Below are positions 55,113 through 64,000 of a DNA stretch of 64,000 nt, piece by piece. The position numbers were made by a program, and so were the translations under genes. How positions within the stretch are numbered: the first letter of the stretch is position 1; the number at the start of each line of letters is the position of its first letter. The stretch covers positions 434,001-498,000 of the forward strand of contig NC_011296.1 of assembly GCF_000020985.1 (NCBI RefSeq). The letters are read 5' to 3'. The notes beneath the pieces are model-generated. The model made no database searches and was not told where the DNA came from. It saw nothing but the letters and a program-made list of their open reading frames with translations. This stretch comes from Thermodesulfovibrio yellowstonii DSM 11347 (GTDB lineage Bacteria > Nitrospirota > Thermodesulfovibrionia > Thermodesulfovibrionales > Thermodesulfovibrionaceae).

Positions 55113-57350
55113 ATGAAGATTAAAACCACTGTCTTTGGCTATCCCCGTATCGGTCCGAAGAGAGAACTAAAAAAAGCTCTGGAAGACTACTGGAACTGGA
55201 AGATTTCAAAAGTAGAACTTTTAGAGACTGCCAATTCTTTAATCATCCAGAATGCTAAAGTCATTCAATCCTCTGGAGTTGACCTCATTCCATCTAATGA
55301 ATTTTCCCTTTATGACTTTATTCTTGACCATTCAGTAATGTTTAACGCTGTGCCTAAGAGATTTAACAGAATTTCAGACCCCTTGGATAGATATTTTGCT
55401 ATGGCAAGGGGCACTCAAGAGCTTCCAGCCCTTGAGATGACCAAGTGGTTTAATACGAATTATCACTACATTGTGCCAGAAATAGAGGATGAAGAGTTTG
55501 AGCTTATGGAAAACAAGCCCCTTAGGGAATTTGCTTTGCTAAGAGATAGTCTATCCGTAAAAACTAAACCTGTCATAGTGGGACCTTTTACCTATCTGAA
55601 GTCTGCGAAGTTAAATATGGATAGAGTGGAAAGATTATCGGAAAAAATATTGCCTGCCTATAAAAAGCTCCTCATAAAACTCGATGCAGCAGGAGTTGAA
55701 GAAATACAGATTGATGAACCTGCAATGGTAATGGATATGGAAGAGCGGGAGATAGAACTCTTAACAGGTCTTTACAGGGAACTGACAAAGGGACTTACTT
55801 TAAAAGTTTATATTCAAACTTATTATGAAGCGGTTTCAGCATATGAAAAACTTGTTTTCTCTCTGTCTGTCCATGGATTTGGATTTGACCTTGTAGACGG
55901 CAAGGAAAATCTTGAAAATATACTAACTCTTGGATTTCCATCCGATAAAGTTCTCATTGCTGGAGTTGTATCGGGAAGAGACCCTTGGAGGACAGACTTT
56001 ACTGTTGTTATGAGCATGCTGGAGAGACTTTTCAGAGTTACCGATAAGATTATGCTTTCCAATTCATCTCCACTAATTCATCTTCCAATAACTGTTGAGG
56101 CAGAGAGAGGACATATTCAAGAGGATATACTTAACATGCTAAGCTTTGCTAATGAGAGACTTGAAGAGTTAACCATTCTCAAAAGAGCAATTAATGATGG
56201 AGCAGCCTTGCCAGCAAGGAAAAGTATAGTCCATGAGATATTTTCAAAGGCAGAGGTAAGGAGCAAAATCTCAAGCATAGATGAAAAAGCTATTTTAAGA
56301 AAACCCGAATTTCAAGAGAGATACAGAATGCAGATGGATTCTCTCAAGCTGCCTCTTTTCCCTACAACTACCATAGGAAGCTTTCCTCAGACAAAGGAAG
56401 TAAGAAAATTCAGGGCAGATTATAAAAATGGCAAGATAACTGAGGAGGAATACAAAAAGTTTATTTTTCAGGAGATTGAAAAGGCTGTAAAAATTCAGGA
56501 AGAACTTGACATAGATGTGCTTGTTCATGGAGAGTTTGAGAGAACAGACATGGTAGAGTTTTTTGCTGAAAAACTAAAAGGCTTTGCGATAACTAAAAAT
56601 GGCTGGGTTCAGTCTTATGGTTCAAGATGTGTAAGACCACCGGTAATTTACGGAGATGTATGGAGGGACAAAGCTCTTACAGTTGAGGAAACCCTCTATG
56701 CTCAATCTCTCACCCCAAGACCAGTGAAGGGAATTATGACAGGTGCTGTTACAATTCTTCAGTGGTCTTATCCAAGAAAGGATATATCAAGGCGCGAGAT
56801 TGCCTACCAGATAGCTCTTGCTCTAAAGGAGGAAGTTCTGGAACTTGAGAAAAGGGGTATCAAAATTATTCAGATTGACGAGCCTGCTTTCAGAGAAGGT
56901 TTGCCTCTTAAGAGAAACAAGCAGGATGAGTATTTTGATTGGACCATAAATAGTTTCAGGCTTACCACAGCCGATGTCTCTCCCTTTACGCAGATTCATA
57001 CTCACATGTGCTATTCAGACTTTAATGAGATAATTGACAGGATTTACGCTCTTGATGCTGATGTGATATCAATTGAGGCTTCAAGAAGCAAAGGAGAGAT
57101 TTTATCTGCCTTTGAGAACTTCAGATACGACCATGGCATTGGATTGGGAGTTTATGATATTCACTCTCCAAGAGTACCCTCTGTTGAGGAGATGATTGAG
57201 ATTATTGAGCGTTCTGTGAGTCTGATTGATAAGTCACTTTTTTGGATAAACCCAGACTGTGGACTAAAGACAAGAGGATGGCAGGAGACGGTGGCATCAC
57301 TAAAAAATATGGTTTTAGCTGCAAAGGCTATGCGTAAAAGGGAGGTTTAG
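55113..57350 (+). CDS. metE: Cobalamin-independent methionine synthase
   Basis: 745 residues, full length. It transfers the methyl group from 5-methyl-tetrahydropteroyl-triglutamate to homocysteine, with a catalytic zinc. The N-terminal barrel begins TTVFGYPRIGPKRELKKALEDYW. The C-terminal barrel shows LPLFPTTTIGSFPQT, VHGEFERTDMVEFFAE, QIDEPAFREGLPLK, the zinc ligands in IHTHMCYSDFNEI, and INPDCGLKTRGW. A GGGAGGAG ribosome site lies 4 nt upstream, below the B12 riboswitch. Its presence suggests the cell also has a B12-dependent MetH or takes up B12. nrdD follows after one base. Confidence 0.97.
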   Translation: MKIKTTVFGYPRIGPKRELKKALEDYWNWKISKVELLETANSLIIQNAKVIQSSGVDLIPSNEFSLYDFILDHSVMFNAVPKRFNRISDPLDRYFAMARGTQELPALEMTKWFNTNYHYIVPEIEDEEFELMENKPLREFALLRDSLSVKTKPVIVGPFTYLKSAKLNMDRVERLSEKILPAYKKLLIKLDAAGVEEIQIDEPAMVMDMEEREIELLTGLYRELTKGLTLKVYIQTYYEAVSAYEKLVFSLSVHGFGFDLVDGKENLENILTLGFPSDKVLIAGVVSGRDPWRTDFTVVMSMLERLFRVTDKIMLSNSSPLIHLPITVEAERGHIQEDILNMLSFANERLEELTILKRAINDGAALPARKSIVHEIFSKAEVRSKISSIDEKAILRKPEFQERYRMQMDSLKLPLFPTTTIGSFPQTKEVRKFRADYKNGKITEEEYKKFIFQEIEKAVKIQEELDIDVLVHGEFERTDMVEFFAEKLKGFAITKNGWVQSYGSRCVRPPVIYGDVWRDKALTVEETLYAQSLTPRPVKGIMTGAVTILQWSYPRKDISRREIAYQIALALKEEVLELEKRGIKIIQIDEPAFREGLPLKRNKQDEYFDWTINSFRLTTADVSPFTQIHTHMCYSDFNEIIDRIYALDADVISIEASRSKGEILSAFENFRYDHGIGLGVYDIHSPRVPSVEEMIEIIERSVSLIDKSLFWINPDCGLKTRGWQETVASLKNMVLAAKAMRKREV

Positions 57351-57351
57351 G

Positions 57352-60300
57352 ATGTTTAAAAATATAATAAAGCGCGACGGCCGCATTGTCCCCTTTGACC
57401 CTGAAAAAATTACTGTAGCCATTTCAAAGGCGGGAAAAGCAACGGGCGAGTTTGATTACGATACAGCAAAAAGGCTTACGATAAAAGTCCTATTGCTTGC
57501 GGAGGAATTAATCAGAGACCGAGACCCACATGTAGAGGAAATACAAGACATAGTTGAGGAGATACTTTTAAGCAGTCCCTACAGGAAAACAGCTAAGGCA
57601 TACATCATATACCGCGACCAGCATGCGAGAATGCGTGAGATTGCCCGTCAGGGTGGACTTGAGCTCATAGACAACTATCTTAGCAAGGTTGACTGGCGAA
57701 TTAGTGAAAACTCAAATATGAGTTTCAGTCTTCAGGGGCTTAACAATTATATCTCCTCTGAGATAAGCAAAAGCTACTGGCTACACAAAATATATCCTCC
57801 AGAGGTGAGAGAAGCCCATATAAATGGCGATATGCATATTCACGACCTGAACACCCTTTCTGCCTATTGTGTTGGATGGGATTTGATGGACTTGCTTATC
57901 CGGGGCTTTGGTGGAGTTCCTGGTAAAGTTGAATCTCGGCCTGCTAAACATCTTCGGCCTGCACTGGGTCAGATTGTCAATTTCTTGTATACAACCCAGG
58001 GAGAGTGTTATTCCTCAGATACACAGGTTCTTACATATTCAGGTTGGAAGTATTTTTTTGAGCTCACAGAGCATGATTTCATCTTTACTATGAATACTGA
58101 GACAAAAAAAATTGAACTTCAAAAACCAGTAAAGTTTTACGAATTTGATTATAACGGTGCGATGTATCACTTTAAGTCCAAGAAGCTTGACTTGCTTGTA
58201 ACGCCAAATCACAGGATGTTGGTGCAACAGTATAGTCCAACATCCAAAGAAAATGGAAAGCTAAAGTTCATTGAAGCAGAAAAATTCAATCCAAATACTC
58301 ACTTTATACCAAAGCACGCATTATGGGAAGGCAGGATAGAGGAATACTTTATTCTGCCTGAGATCAAAATTTACCAATACATAAATTTTAAAAAAGTAAA
58401 CAGTAAAAGTGAAAGTCCAGATATCCTTGAGGAAGAGGCAAGAATCTACAGCTCTCAACCAATTGAAAAATATGAGATCAAAGTGTTACCTCCAAAGAAG
58501 ATTCCCATGAATCTATGGCTTAAATTCTTTGGATTCTGGTTAGCCGAAGGATGCACTTATTTGAGAAAGAGACAGAGAAAAGGAAGAGAAGTTCCCTACT
58601 ATGAATACTTAGTAAGAATATCTCAGAAAAAAAGCGAAATTGCTGAAGAATTTGAAAAGGTGCTCAGTCAAATTCCCTTCAGCTACAACAAGAAGTTTAA
58701 AGCTGACTTAATAGAGTTTTACATTAATGACAAGCAATTGTTTTCATACCTAAGGAAATTTGGAAAAAGCTGCGACAAATTCATTCCTTCTGAAATTAAA
58801 AACCTAAGTAAGGAACAACTTGAGATTATCTTTGACTGGCTAATGAAAGGTGATGGCTGGAGTGGGGATGGAAACATAGAGTATTCAACAAAAAGTAAAA
58901 GATTAGCTGATGACATACAGGAGATAGTGCTTAAACTTGGAATGTCAGCTAACATTTATGAGAGAAAAAAGGGAAATTTCAAGTGGTATGATGTAGGAGT
59001 ATCTTTAGCAAAAAACTTTAGACTCAATAGTGTCAATAAGCAAGTCACAAATTATGCAGGAAAAGTTTACTGTGTAGAAGTTCCAAATCATACTCTTTAT
59101 GTAAGAAGAAATGGTAAAGCCTGTTGGTGTGGAAATTCAGCAGGAGCGCAAGCTTTCAGCAATGTGGACACCCTTCTTGCACCCTTCATTGCCTATGACG
59201 GATTGAATTATAAGCAAGTAAAACAGGCACTTCAGGAATGGGTCTTCAACCTCAATGTGCCTACTCGCGTTGGTTTTCAATGTCTTTCTGAAGACACCGA
59301 AATTTTAACCTTAGATGGATGGAAAAGATATAACGAAGTTGAAATTGGAGACTCAATTTATACATTCAACATAAACAATGGCGAGATTGAGACAAAATTG
59401 GTTACCTATGTTTTCAGAAAGGAATACTCTGGAATTATGTATAATCTGAAAAACAGAAGCCAGAGTCAACTAATCTCGCCAAATCATAGAGTTGTAAGAA
59501 AGGTTTTTAATACAGAAAAATACAGGCTGGATAGGATTGAAGATTTACTAAGCTACAGTTCACCATTAATTATTCCAGTAGCAGGAGAAAACAAAAATCC
59601 CGATTATCCCATCTCAGATGAGGAGCTTAAAATTTTCTCATGGATACTTTCAGAGGGAAGCATTGAGAGGGAAGGAAGTCACAGAGTTAGCATATATCAG
59701 TCTAAGGAAACTCATCCCGAGAACTATGAAGAGATTATTCAGCTTTTGGAAGATTTGAATTTTGAATATAGTGTTAAAGAGCAACACTCTCTTGGTAAGT
59801 GCAAGCATATAAGGCTAAAGCCAAAGTCAAGTAAAGCAATACATGAACTCATAGGCGCTAAGGTTAAAAAGTTTCCCGAATATCTTTATAGGTTAAGTAA
59901 GAGGCAAGCGAGACTATTTCTTGAAACATACTTAAAAGGTGATGGCTGGACCGAAAAGTTCAGAAAAAGAATAACCGTTACAGAAGAAGAAGCAAAGGAT
60001 TTCATTACTGCGATTGCGGTATTGGCAGGATATAACTTTAATGTGAGAAAGAGAAAAATGGGAGGAATTTCCAAAAAGCTTCAGTATATTATTACCCTTA
60101 CAGAGACAAAAGCTGACCATATAATGAAAATTGAAAAGATTGAATACAGAGGTATTATCTGGAGCGTTAATACAGAAAACGAGACTGTTATTGCAAGAAG
60201 AAATGGACAGGTTTTTATAACTGGAAACACCCCTTTCTCCAATATCACCCTTGACCTTAAAGTGCCTGAGCATTTTGTCTCTCAGGCAGTGATAATCGGA

Positions 60301-61509
60301 GGAAAAACTCAGGATGCTACATACGGAGAGTTTCAGAGAGAGATGGACATGTTCAATCAAGCTCTCTTTGAAGTGCTTTCTGAGGGCGATGCAAAGGGAA
60401 GAGTGTTTACCTTCCCAATTCCTACAATTAACATAACAAAAGATTTTGACTGGAATAGCCCAGTTGTAGACCTAATAATGCAGGCAACGGCAAAATACGG
60501 AATACCATATTTTGCAAACTATGTTAATTCTGATTTAAAACCAGAGGATGCTCGCTCTATGTGTTGCAGGCTCAGACTCGAAACTAAAGCGCTAAAGCAT
60601 AGAGGTGGCGGACTTTTTGGTTCTAATCCTCTCACAGGAAGTATAGGGGTTGTGACCATAGATCTTCCAAGAATCGGATATTTAAGTAATTCAGAAGAGG
60701 AATTTTATCAAAGACTTCTCAGGCTTATGGAGATTGCGAAGACATCCCTTGAGATAAAACGGAAAGTACTTGAGAGATTTACAGATTCAGGACTTTACCC
60801 CTACTCCAAGCATTATCTGAGTTCTATAAAAGAAAGAGCAGGAGCTTACTGGTGTAATCACTTCTCAACAATTGGAATAATTGGAATGAACGAAGCTATA
60901 GCAAATGCTCGTTGGCTTAACTCTAAGGGAATTTGGACAGAGGAAGGGAAAGCCTTTGCTTTGAAAGTAATGGATTTTATGAGAGAGAAACTCCTTGAAT
61001 ATCAAAAAGAAACAGGCAATCTATACAATCTTGAGGCAACACCAGCAGAGGGAACAAGTTACAGACTTGCGAGGATTGATAAGCAAAAATATCCAGATAT
61101 TATCACTCAAGGCAGCGAACATCCTTACTATACAAACTCCACATGGCTTCCTGTTGGATTTACAGAGTCAATTCATTACATATTAGACAATCAGGATGAG
61201 TTGCAGAGCAAATACACAGGAGGCACAGTTCAACATATATTCTTGGGTGAAAAGCCCGAACCCCAGAAACTAAAAAGATTCATAAGACAGGTGTTTGAAA
61301 AATATACACTTCCCTACATAAGCATAACACCAACTTTCAGTGTATGTTCTGAATGTGGCTACATTGAAGGCGAACACTCTACATGCCCCAAATGTGGTAG
61401 AGAATGCGAAATATATTCCCGTGTGGTAGGCTATCTCCGTCCTGTATCTAACTGGAATGAAGGCAAAAAAGAAGAATTCAAAGACAGAAAATATATGAAA
61501 GAGCTTTGA
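57352..61509 (+). CDS. nrdD: Anaerobic ribonucleoside-triphosphate reductase with two inteins
   Basis: 1385 residues before splicing; about 692 remain after removing two inteins, which is normal for NrdD. It reduces NTPs to dNTPs in anaerobes with a glycyl radical. An ATP-cone domain (IIKRDGRIVPFDPEKITVAISKAG) fills residues 1-95. The catalytic barrel contains DMHIHDL, SAGAQAFSNVDTLLAPF, and TPFSNITLDL. A zinc site has CSECG and CPKCG near the C-terminus, and the glycyl-radical loop reads RVVGYLRPVSNWNEGK. The activase gene nrdG is not in the window. It starts 1 nt after metE with an AGGGAGG ribosome site overlapping the metE end. Confidence 0.96.
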   Translation: MFKNIIKRDGRIVPFDPEKITVAISKAGKATGEFDYDTAKRLTIKVLLLAEELIRDRDPHVEEIQDIVEEILLSSPYRKTAKAYIIYRDQHARMREIARQGGLELIDNYLSKVDWRISENSNMSFSLQGLNNYISSEISKSYWLHKIYPPEVREAHINGDMHIHDLNTLSAYCVGWDLMDLLIRGFGGVPGKVESRPAKHLRPALGQIVNFLYTTQGECYSSDTQVLTYSGWKYFFELTEHDFIFTMNTETKKIELQKPVKFYEFDYNGAMYHFKSKKLDLLVTPNHRMLVQQYSPTSKENGKLKFIEAEKFNPNTHFIPKHALWEGRIEEYFILPEIKIYQYINFKKVNSKSESPDILEEEARIYSSQPIEKYEIKVLPPKKIPMNLWLKFFGFWLAEGCTYLRKRQRKGREVPYYEYLVRISQKKSEIAEEFEKVLSQIPFSYNKKFKADLIEFYINDKQLFSYLRKFGKSCDKFIPSEIKNLSKEQLEIIFDWLMKGDGWSGDGNIEYSTKSKRLADDIQEIVLKLGMSANIYERKKGNFKWYDVGVSLAKNFRLNSVNKQVTNYAGKVYCVEVPNHTLYVRRNGKACWCGNSAGAQAFSNVDTLLAPFIAYDGLNYKQVKQALQEWVFNLNVPTRVGFQCLSEDTEILTLDGWKRYNEVEIGDSIYTFNINNGEIETKLVTYVFRKEYSGIMYNLKNRSQSQLISPNHRVVRKVFNTEKYRLDRIEDLLSYSSPLIIPVAGENKNPDYPISDEELKIFSWILSEGSIEREGSHRVSIYQSKETHPENYEEIIQLLEDLNFEYSVKEQHSLGKCKHIRLKPKSSKAIHELIGAKVKKFPEYLYRLSKRQARLFLETYLKGDGWTEKFRKRITVTEEEAKDFITAIAVLAGYNFNVRKRKMGGISKKLQYIITLTETKADHIMKIEKIEYRGIIWSVNTENETVIARRNGQVFITGNTPFSNITLDLKVPEHFVSQAVIIGGKTQDATYGEFQREMDMFNQALFEVLSEGDAKGRVFTFPIPTINITKDFDWNSPVVDLIMQATAKYGIPYFANYVNSDLKPEDARSMCCRLRLETKALKHRGGGLFGSNPLTGSIGVVTIDLPRIGYLSNSEEEFYQRLLRLMEIAKTSLEIKRKVLERFTDSGLYPYSKHYLSSIKERAGAYWCNHFSTIGIIGMNEAIANARWLNSKGIWTEEGKAFALKVMDFMREKLLEYQKETGNLYNLEATPAEGTSYRLARIDKQKYPDIITQGSEHPYYTNSTWLPVGFTESIHYILDNQDELQSKYTGGTVQHIFLGEKPEPQKLKRFIRQVFEKYTLPYISITPTFSVCSECGYIEGEHSTCPKCGRECEIYSRVVGYLRPVSNWNEGKKEEFKDRKYMKEL
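58006..59136 (+). other. Intein 1 in NrdD with LAGLIDADG-type homing endonuclease
   Basis: 377 residues (Cys219 to Asn595). It begins CYSSDTQVLTYSGWKYF (block A), has LLVTPNHRMLVQ (block B, with the conserved Thr-x-x-His), two dodecapeptide endonuclease motifs (LKFFGFWLAEG and FDWLMKGDGW), and ends VYCVEVPNHTLYVRRNGKACWCGN before Ser of SAGAQAFS (seen). Removal restores LYTTQGE-SAGAQAF. The residue before the final Asn is Gly, not the usual His. Self-splicing and homing are family knowledge. Confidence 0.93.
59281..60228 (+). other. Intein 2 in NrdD with LAGLIDADG-type homing endonuclease
   Basis: 316 residues (Cys644 to Asn959). It begins CLSEDTEILTLDGWKRY, has QLISPNHRVVRK (block B, Ser in place of Thr), endonuclease motifs IFSWILSEG and LETYLKGDGW, and ends IIWSVNTENETVIARRNGQVFITGN before Thr of TPFSNITLDL. 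Removal restores RVGFQ-TPFSN. It is only 48 host residues after intein 1 and differs from it in sequence, so it is an independent invasion. The penultimate residue is again Gly. Confidence 0.93.
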
Positions 61510-61533
61510 TAAAGCAAGATTGCCTTTTTGAAC

Positions 61534-61539
61534 TATAAT
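61534..61539 (+). promoter_or_regulatory. Possible -10 box of the trp operon
   Basis: A perfect TATAAT 15 nt before the ATG at 61555; no convincing -35 at the right distance. If used, the leader is only about 8 nt, leaving no room for a trp attenuator peptide. Confidence 0.35.
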
Positions 61540-61554
61540 TATTTAAACTATCAA

Positions 61555-63045
61555 ATGAATTTAAATGAAAAAGAATTTCTTAAACTATCAGATAAATTTA
61601 ATCTAATTCCTCTTTACAGGGAAATTATCGCAGACCTTGATACTCCTGTAGGAGCTTTTCTTAAACTTAATCGCCGCCCTTCTTTTCTTCTTGAGAGTGT
61701 TCAAGGAGGAGAGAAATGGGGTAGATACTCAATAATTGGTATTGAACCCTCTGTTGTGATTAAAGCAGAAGGTAAGAAAATAACTGTTCAAAAAGGACAA
61801 AACAGGAGGGTTTATAAAAAGTTAGAACCTTTTAATTTTTTAAGAAAACTTTTCACTCAGTATAAGCCCTATATTGACTCAGAACTTCCAAGATTCTTTG
61901 GTGGAATGGTAGGCTTTATTTCCTATGATACTGTAAAACTTTTTGAAAAAGTTCCTGATATTCCAAAACCCTCAATAGACATGCCTGACATTTTTCTAAT
62001 GATTCCGGAAACACTTCTAATTTTTGATAATCTTAAACAATCAATCAAAATTGTGTATAATGCCTTCATAGATAAAGATGCAACTTCTATTTACCAAAAA
62101 GCACAGAAAAAAATTGACAACCTCATTTCTGATTTAAAAAGTCATAGTGATGAGAGATTTAGAACCTATCTAAATGTCCCAGAAAAAGGGAGCAAAACAC
62201 TGCACGGATTTCATTCTAATTTCAGCAAGGAGGAATTTCTCTCTGCGGTAAAAAAGGCAAAAGAGTATGTATTAAATGGTGATGTTGTTCAGGTTGTAAT
62301 ATCACAGCGATTTGAAACTGAAACCCAAGCTCATCCCTTTGATATTTACAGAATTCTAAGAATTATAAATCCCTCTCCATATATGTTTTATATTGATACA
62401 GGCGAGGGTTTTCTTGTAGGCTCTTCTCCTGAAATTCTTGTTAGACTTGAAGATGAAAGGGTTATTGTAAGACCTATTGCAGGAACTCGTCCAAGAGGAA
62501 AAACAGAGGAAGAAGACCTTGCTCTTGAAAAAGAGCTACTCAGCGATGAGAAAGAAATAGCAGAACACATTATGCTTGTTGACCTTGGAAGAAATGATGT
62601 GGGTAGAGTAGCAGAGATAGGTTCGGTCAATGTTACAGAATTAATGACAATTGAAAGATATAGCCATGTAATGCACATTGTAAGCAATGTAGAGGGGAAG
62701 CTTAAGAAGGGACTTGATATGTTTGATGTTTTTATGTCCTGTTTCCCTGCAGGAACTGTAACAGGCGCACCAAAGGTAAGAGCAATGCAGATTATTGAAG
62801 AACTTGAACCAACAAAAAGAGGTCCTTATGCAGGAGCAATAGGATATTTTGGATTCAGTGGTAATATGGATATGTGCATTGGCATAAGAATGCTAACAAT
62901 CAAGGACAATCATGTATTTGTTCAGGCAGGAGCAGGAATTGTTGCAGATTCTATACCTGAAAGAGAGTATACAGAAACAGTTAATAAAGCAAAGGCTATG
63001 CTTAAAACAGTAAATTTTCTCCAATCTGGAGGACTGTCCTCATGA
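61555..63045 (+). CDS. trpE: Anthranilate synthase component I
   Basis: 496 residues from ATG 61555; a TTG at 61528 adds nine residues but spans a TATAAT box. It makes anthranilate from chorismate. The tryptophan-binding feedback site shows [20 protein letters not shown] (the LLES-x10-S pattern), and the catalytic C-terminal domain shows [76 protein letters not shown] and [14 protein letters not shown]. Feedback inhibition is therefore expected. It overlaps trpG by 4 nt. Confidence 0.95.
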   Translation: MNLNEKEFLKLSDKFNLIPLYREIIADLDTPVGAFLKLNRRPSFLLESVQGGEKWGRYSIIGIEPSVVIKAEGKKITVQKGQNRRVYKKLEPFNFLRKLFTQYKPYIDSELPRFFGGMVGFISYDTVKLFEKVPDIPKPSIDMPDIFLMIPETLLIFDNLKQSIKIVYNAFIDKDATSIYQKAQKKIDNLISDLKSHSDERFRTYLNVPEKGSKTLHGFHSNFSKEEFLSAVKKAKEYVLNGDVVQVVISQRFETETQAHPFDIYRILRIINPSPYMFYIDTGEGFLVGSSPEILVRLEDERVIVRPIAGTRPRGKTEEEDLALEKELLSDEKEIAEHIMLVDLGRNDVGRVAEIGSVNVTELMTIERYSHVMHIVSNVEGKLKKGLDMFDVFMSCFPAGTVTGAPKVRAMQIIEELEPTKRGPYAGAIGYFGFSGNMDMCIGIRMLTIKDNHVFVQAGAGIVADSIPEREYTETVNKAKAMLKTVNFLQSGGLSS

Positions 63046-63605
63046 TTCTTATAATTGACAACTATGATTCATTCACATATAATCTCTATCAATATGTTGG
63101 AGAGATGGTTAAAAACGTTAAAGTTTATAGAAACGATAAAATTACAATTAAAGATATTGAAAAAATGTCTCCTGAAAAAATTATTATTTCTCCAGGTCCT
63201 TGCACTCCTACAGAAGCAGGAATTTCAATTGATGTAATAAAATATTTTGCAGGTAAAATACCAATTCTTGGAGTATGCCTTGGACATCAGGCAATTGGAG
63301 CAGCCTTTGGTGCAAAAGTTATTCGTTCTCATGAAATAATGCATGGCAAGACATCTCTCATTTATCACGATGGCAAAACAATTTTTACAGGGCTTCCAAA
63401 CCCTTTTGAGGCAACAAGATATCATTCACTTATAGTTGAAAGGGAAACTCTACCAGACTGTCTTATTGTTAGTGCATGGACATCAAATGATATAATTATG
63501 GGTATAAGGCACAGGGAATATCCTGTTGAAGGAGTGCAGTTTCATCCTGAAAGCATTCTTACAAAAACTGGCAAAGACTTATTAAAAAACTTTTTAAAAC
63601 TATGA
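63042..63605 (+). CDS. trpG: Anthranilate synthase component II (glutamine amidotransferase)
   Basis: 187 residues, class I glutaminase. [20 protein letters not shown] opens the protein. The catalytic Cys is in [10 protein letters not shown], and the His-Glu pair is in [10 protein letters not shown]. It supplies ammonia to TrpE and may also serve p-aminobenzoate synthesis. ATGA overlaps with trpE before and trpD after show one coupled operon. Confidence 0.95.
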   Translation: MILIIDNYDSFTYNLYQYVGEMVKNVKVYRNDKITIKDIEKMSPEKIIISPGPCTPTEAGISIDVIKYFAGKIPILGVCLGHQAIGAAFGAKVIRSHEIMHGKTSLIYHDGKTIFTGLPNPFEATRYHSLIVERETLPDCLIVSAWTSNDIIMGIRHREYPVEGVQFHPESILTKTGKDLLKNFLKL

Positions 63606-64000
63606 TAGAAGAAGCAATATACAGATTAAGCAAAAGAGAAAACCTTCCTGAGGAACTTTTAAAGGGAAGCTTTATTGAGATAATTGAAGAGAAAGCTTCT
63701 CCAGTGCAGATTTCAGCTTTTTTAATGGGATTATCAATGAAGGGAGAGACAGAGGACGAAATTCTTGCAACTGTTAAACTTTTTAGAGATTATGCAATAA
63801 AAATTAAATCTCCTCAGGGAACAATAGATATTGTTGGCACAGGAGGAGACCATTCTGGTACATTCAATGTGTCTACTGCTACAAGCTTTGTAGTAGCAGG
63901 CGCAGGTGTTCCTGTGGCAAAGCATGGCAATCGCTCTGCTTCAAGCCAATGTGGAAGCATTGATGTCCTTGAAGAATTGGGAATAAAGGTTGATATGTCT
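63602..64000 (+). CDS. trpD: Anthranilate phosphoribosyltransferase, N-terminal part (cut by window edge)
   Basis: 133 codons are visible from ATG 63602, which overlaps the trpG stop (ATGA). The N-terminal helical domain ([20 protein letters not shown]) leads to the PRPP-binding loop [52 protein letters not shown], which is the family signature. It converts anthranilate and PRPP to phosphoribosylanthranilate. The gene runs on past the right edge. Confidence 0.95.
   Translation, partial: MIEEAIYRLSKRENLPEELLKGSFIEIIEEKASPVQISAFLMGLSMKGETEDEILATVKLFRDYAIKIKSPQGTIDIVGTGGDHSGTFNVSTATSFVVAGAGVPVAKHGNRSASSQCGSIDVLEELGIKVDMS

Noticed and set aside
59932-60360. Antisense open frame within nrdD
   Set aside because: It is a shadow of intein 2 and the host gene, with no recognisable domain.

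Overview
The window looks like a low-GC, Gram-negative anaerobe. It has an anaerobic ribonucleotide reductase, an oxygen-sensitive two-subunit class I fumarase, and a Wzx/Wzy/Wzz polysaccharide system. Inteins and an AT-rich coding style would fit a thermophilic member of the Nitrospirota (Thermodesulfovibrio-like). That placement is a guess from gene content and style, because there is no rRNA or other marker here to prove it.

Left part (1-14.2 kb). The end of a two-domain NAD+ synthetase gene is followed by four restriction-modification genes in the order M-R-M-R. The junctions between these modules carry short direct repeats, which suggests stacking of cassettes. After them come a small exported protein, rsmI, a zinc alcohol dehydrogenase, the fumarase alpha/beta pair, a CCA-adding-type nucleotidyltransferase, dtd, a REC/HD-GYP response regulator, panC, a DUF218 membrane protein and a WecA-type initiating sugar-phosphate transferase.

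Control region (14.2-20.8 kb). A winged-helix regulator with a putative Rossmann-like sensor domain sits under a strong palindromic operator. It overlaps a NusG/RfaH-type antiterminator gene. Downstream are a weak JUMPstart/ops-like sequence, a HicBA toxin-antitoxin pair translationally coupled to galE, then gmd and fcl. The gaps are filled with an interspersed inverted-repeat family (TGTCA...TGACA), an 18-bp tandem array derived from it, and two copies of a 44-nt hairpin element.

Main glycan locus (20.8-53.7 kb). About 30 tightly packed plus-strand genes encode a surface polysaccharide, with no interspersed repeats inside the block. They comprise nucleotide-sugar enzymes (UXS, a pair of CDP-paratose-epimerase-like SDRs, two further SDRs, a fused MDR-Gfo/Idh oxidoreductase, WecB), a sialic-acid-type pathway (NeuB, NeuC, a free CBS protein, NeuA), a sulfation module (APS kinase plus sulfotransferase), the Wzx flippase, a Wzy-like polymerase, a GT-C enzyme, many GT2/GT4 transferases, methyltransferases (one broken by an in-frame TAG) and AsnB, ending with Wzz. 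The centre of the block (about 36-46 kb) is clearly more AT-rich than the edges. The simplest reading is a Wzy-dependent, probably sulfated and sialylated O-antigen or capsule, partly acquired by transfer.

Right part (53.7-64 kb). A coiled-coil repeat protein is followed by a repeat-rich gap, then a cobalamin riboswitch controlling metE. Next is an nrdD interrupted by two separate homing-endonuclease inteins, and then the start of a tryptophan operon (trpE-trpG-trpD, the last cut by the window edge).
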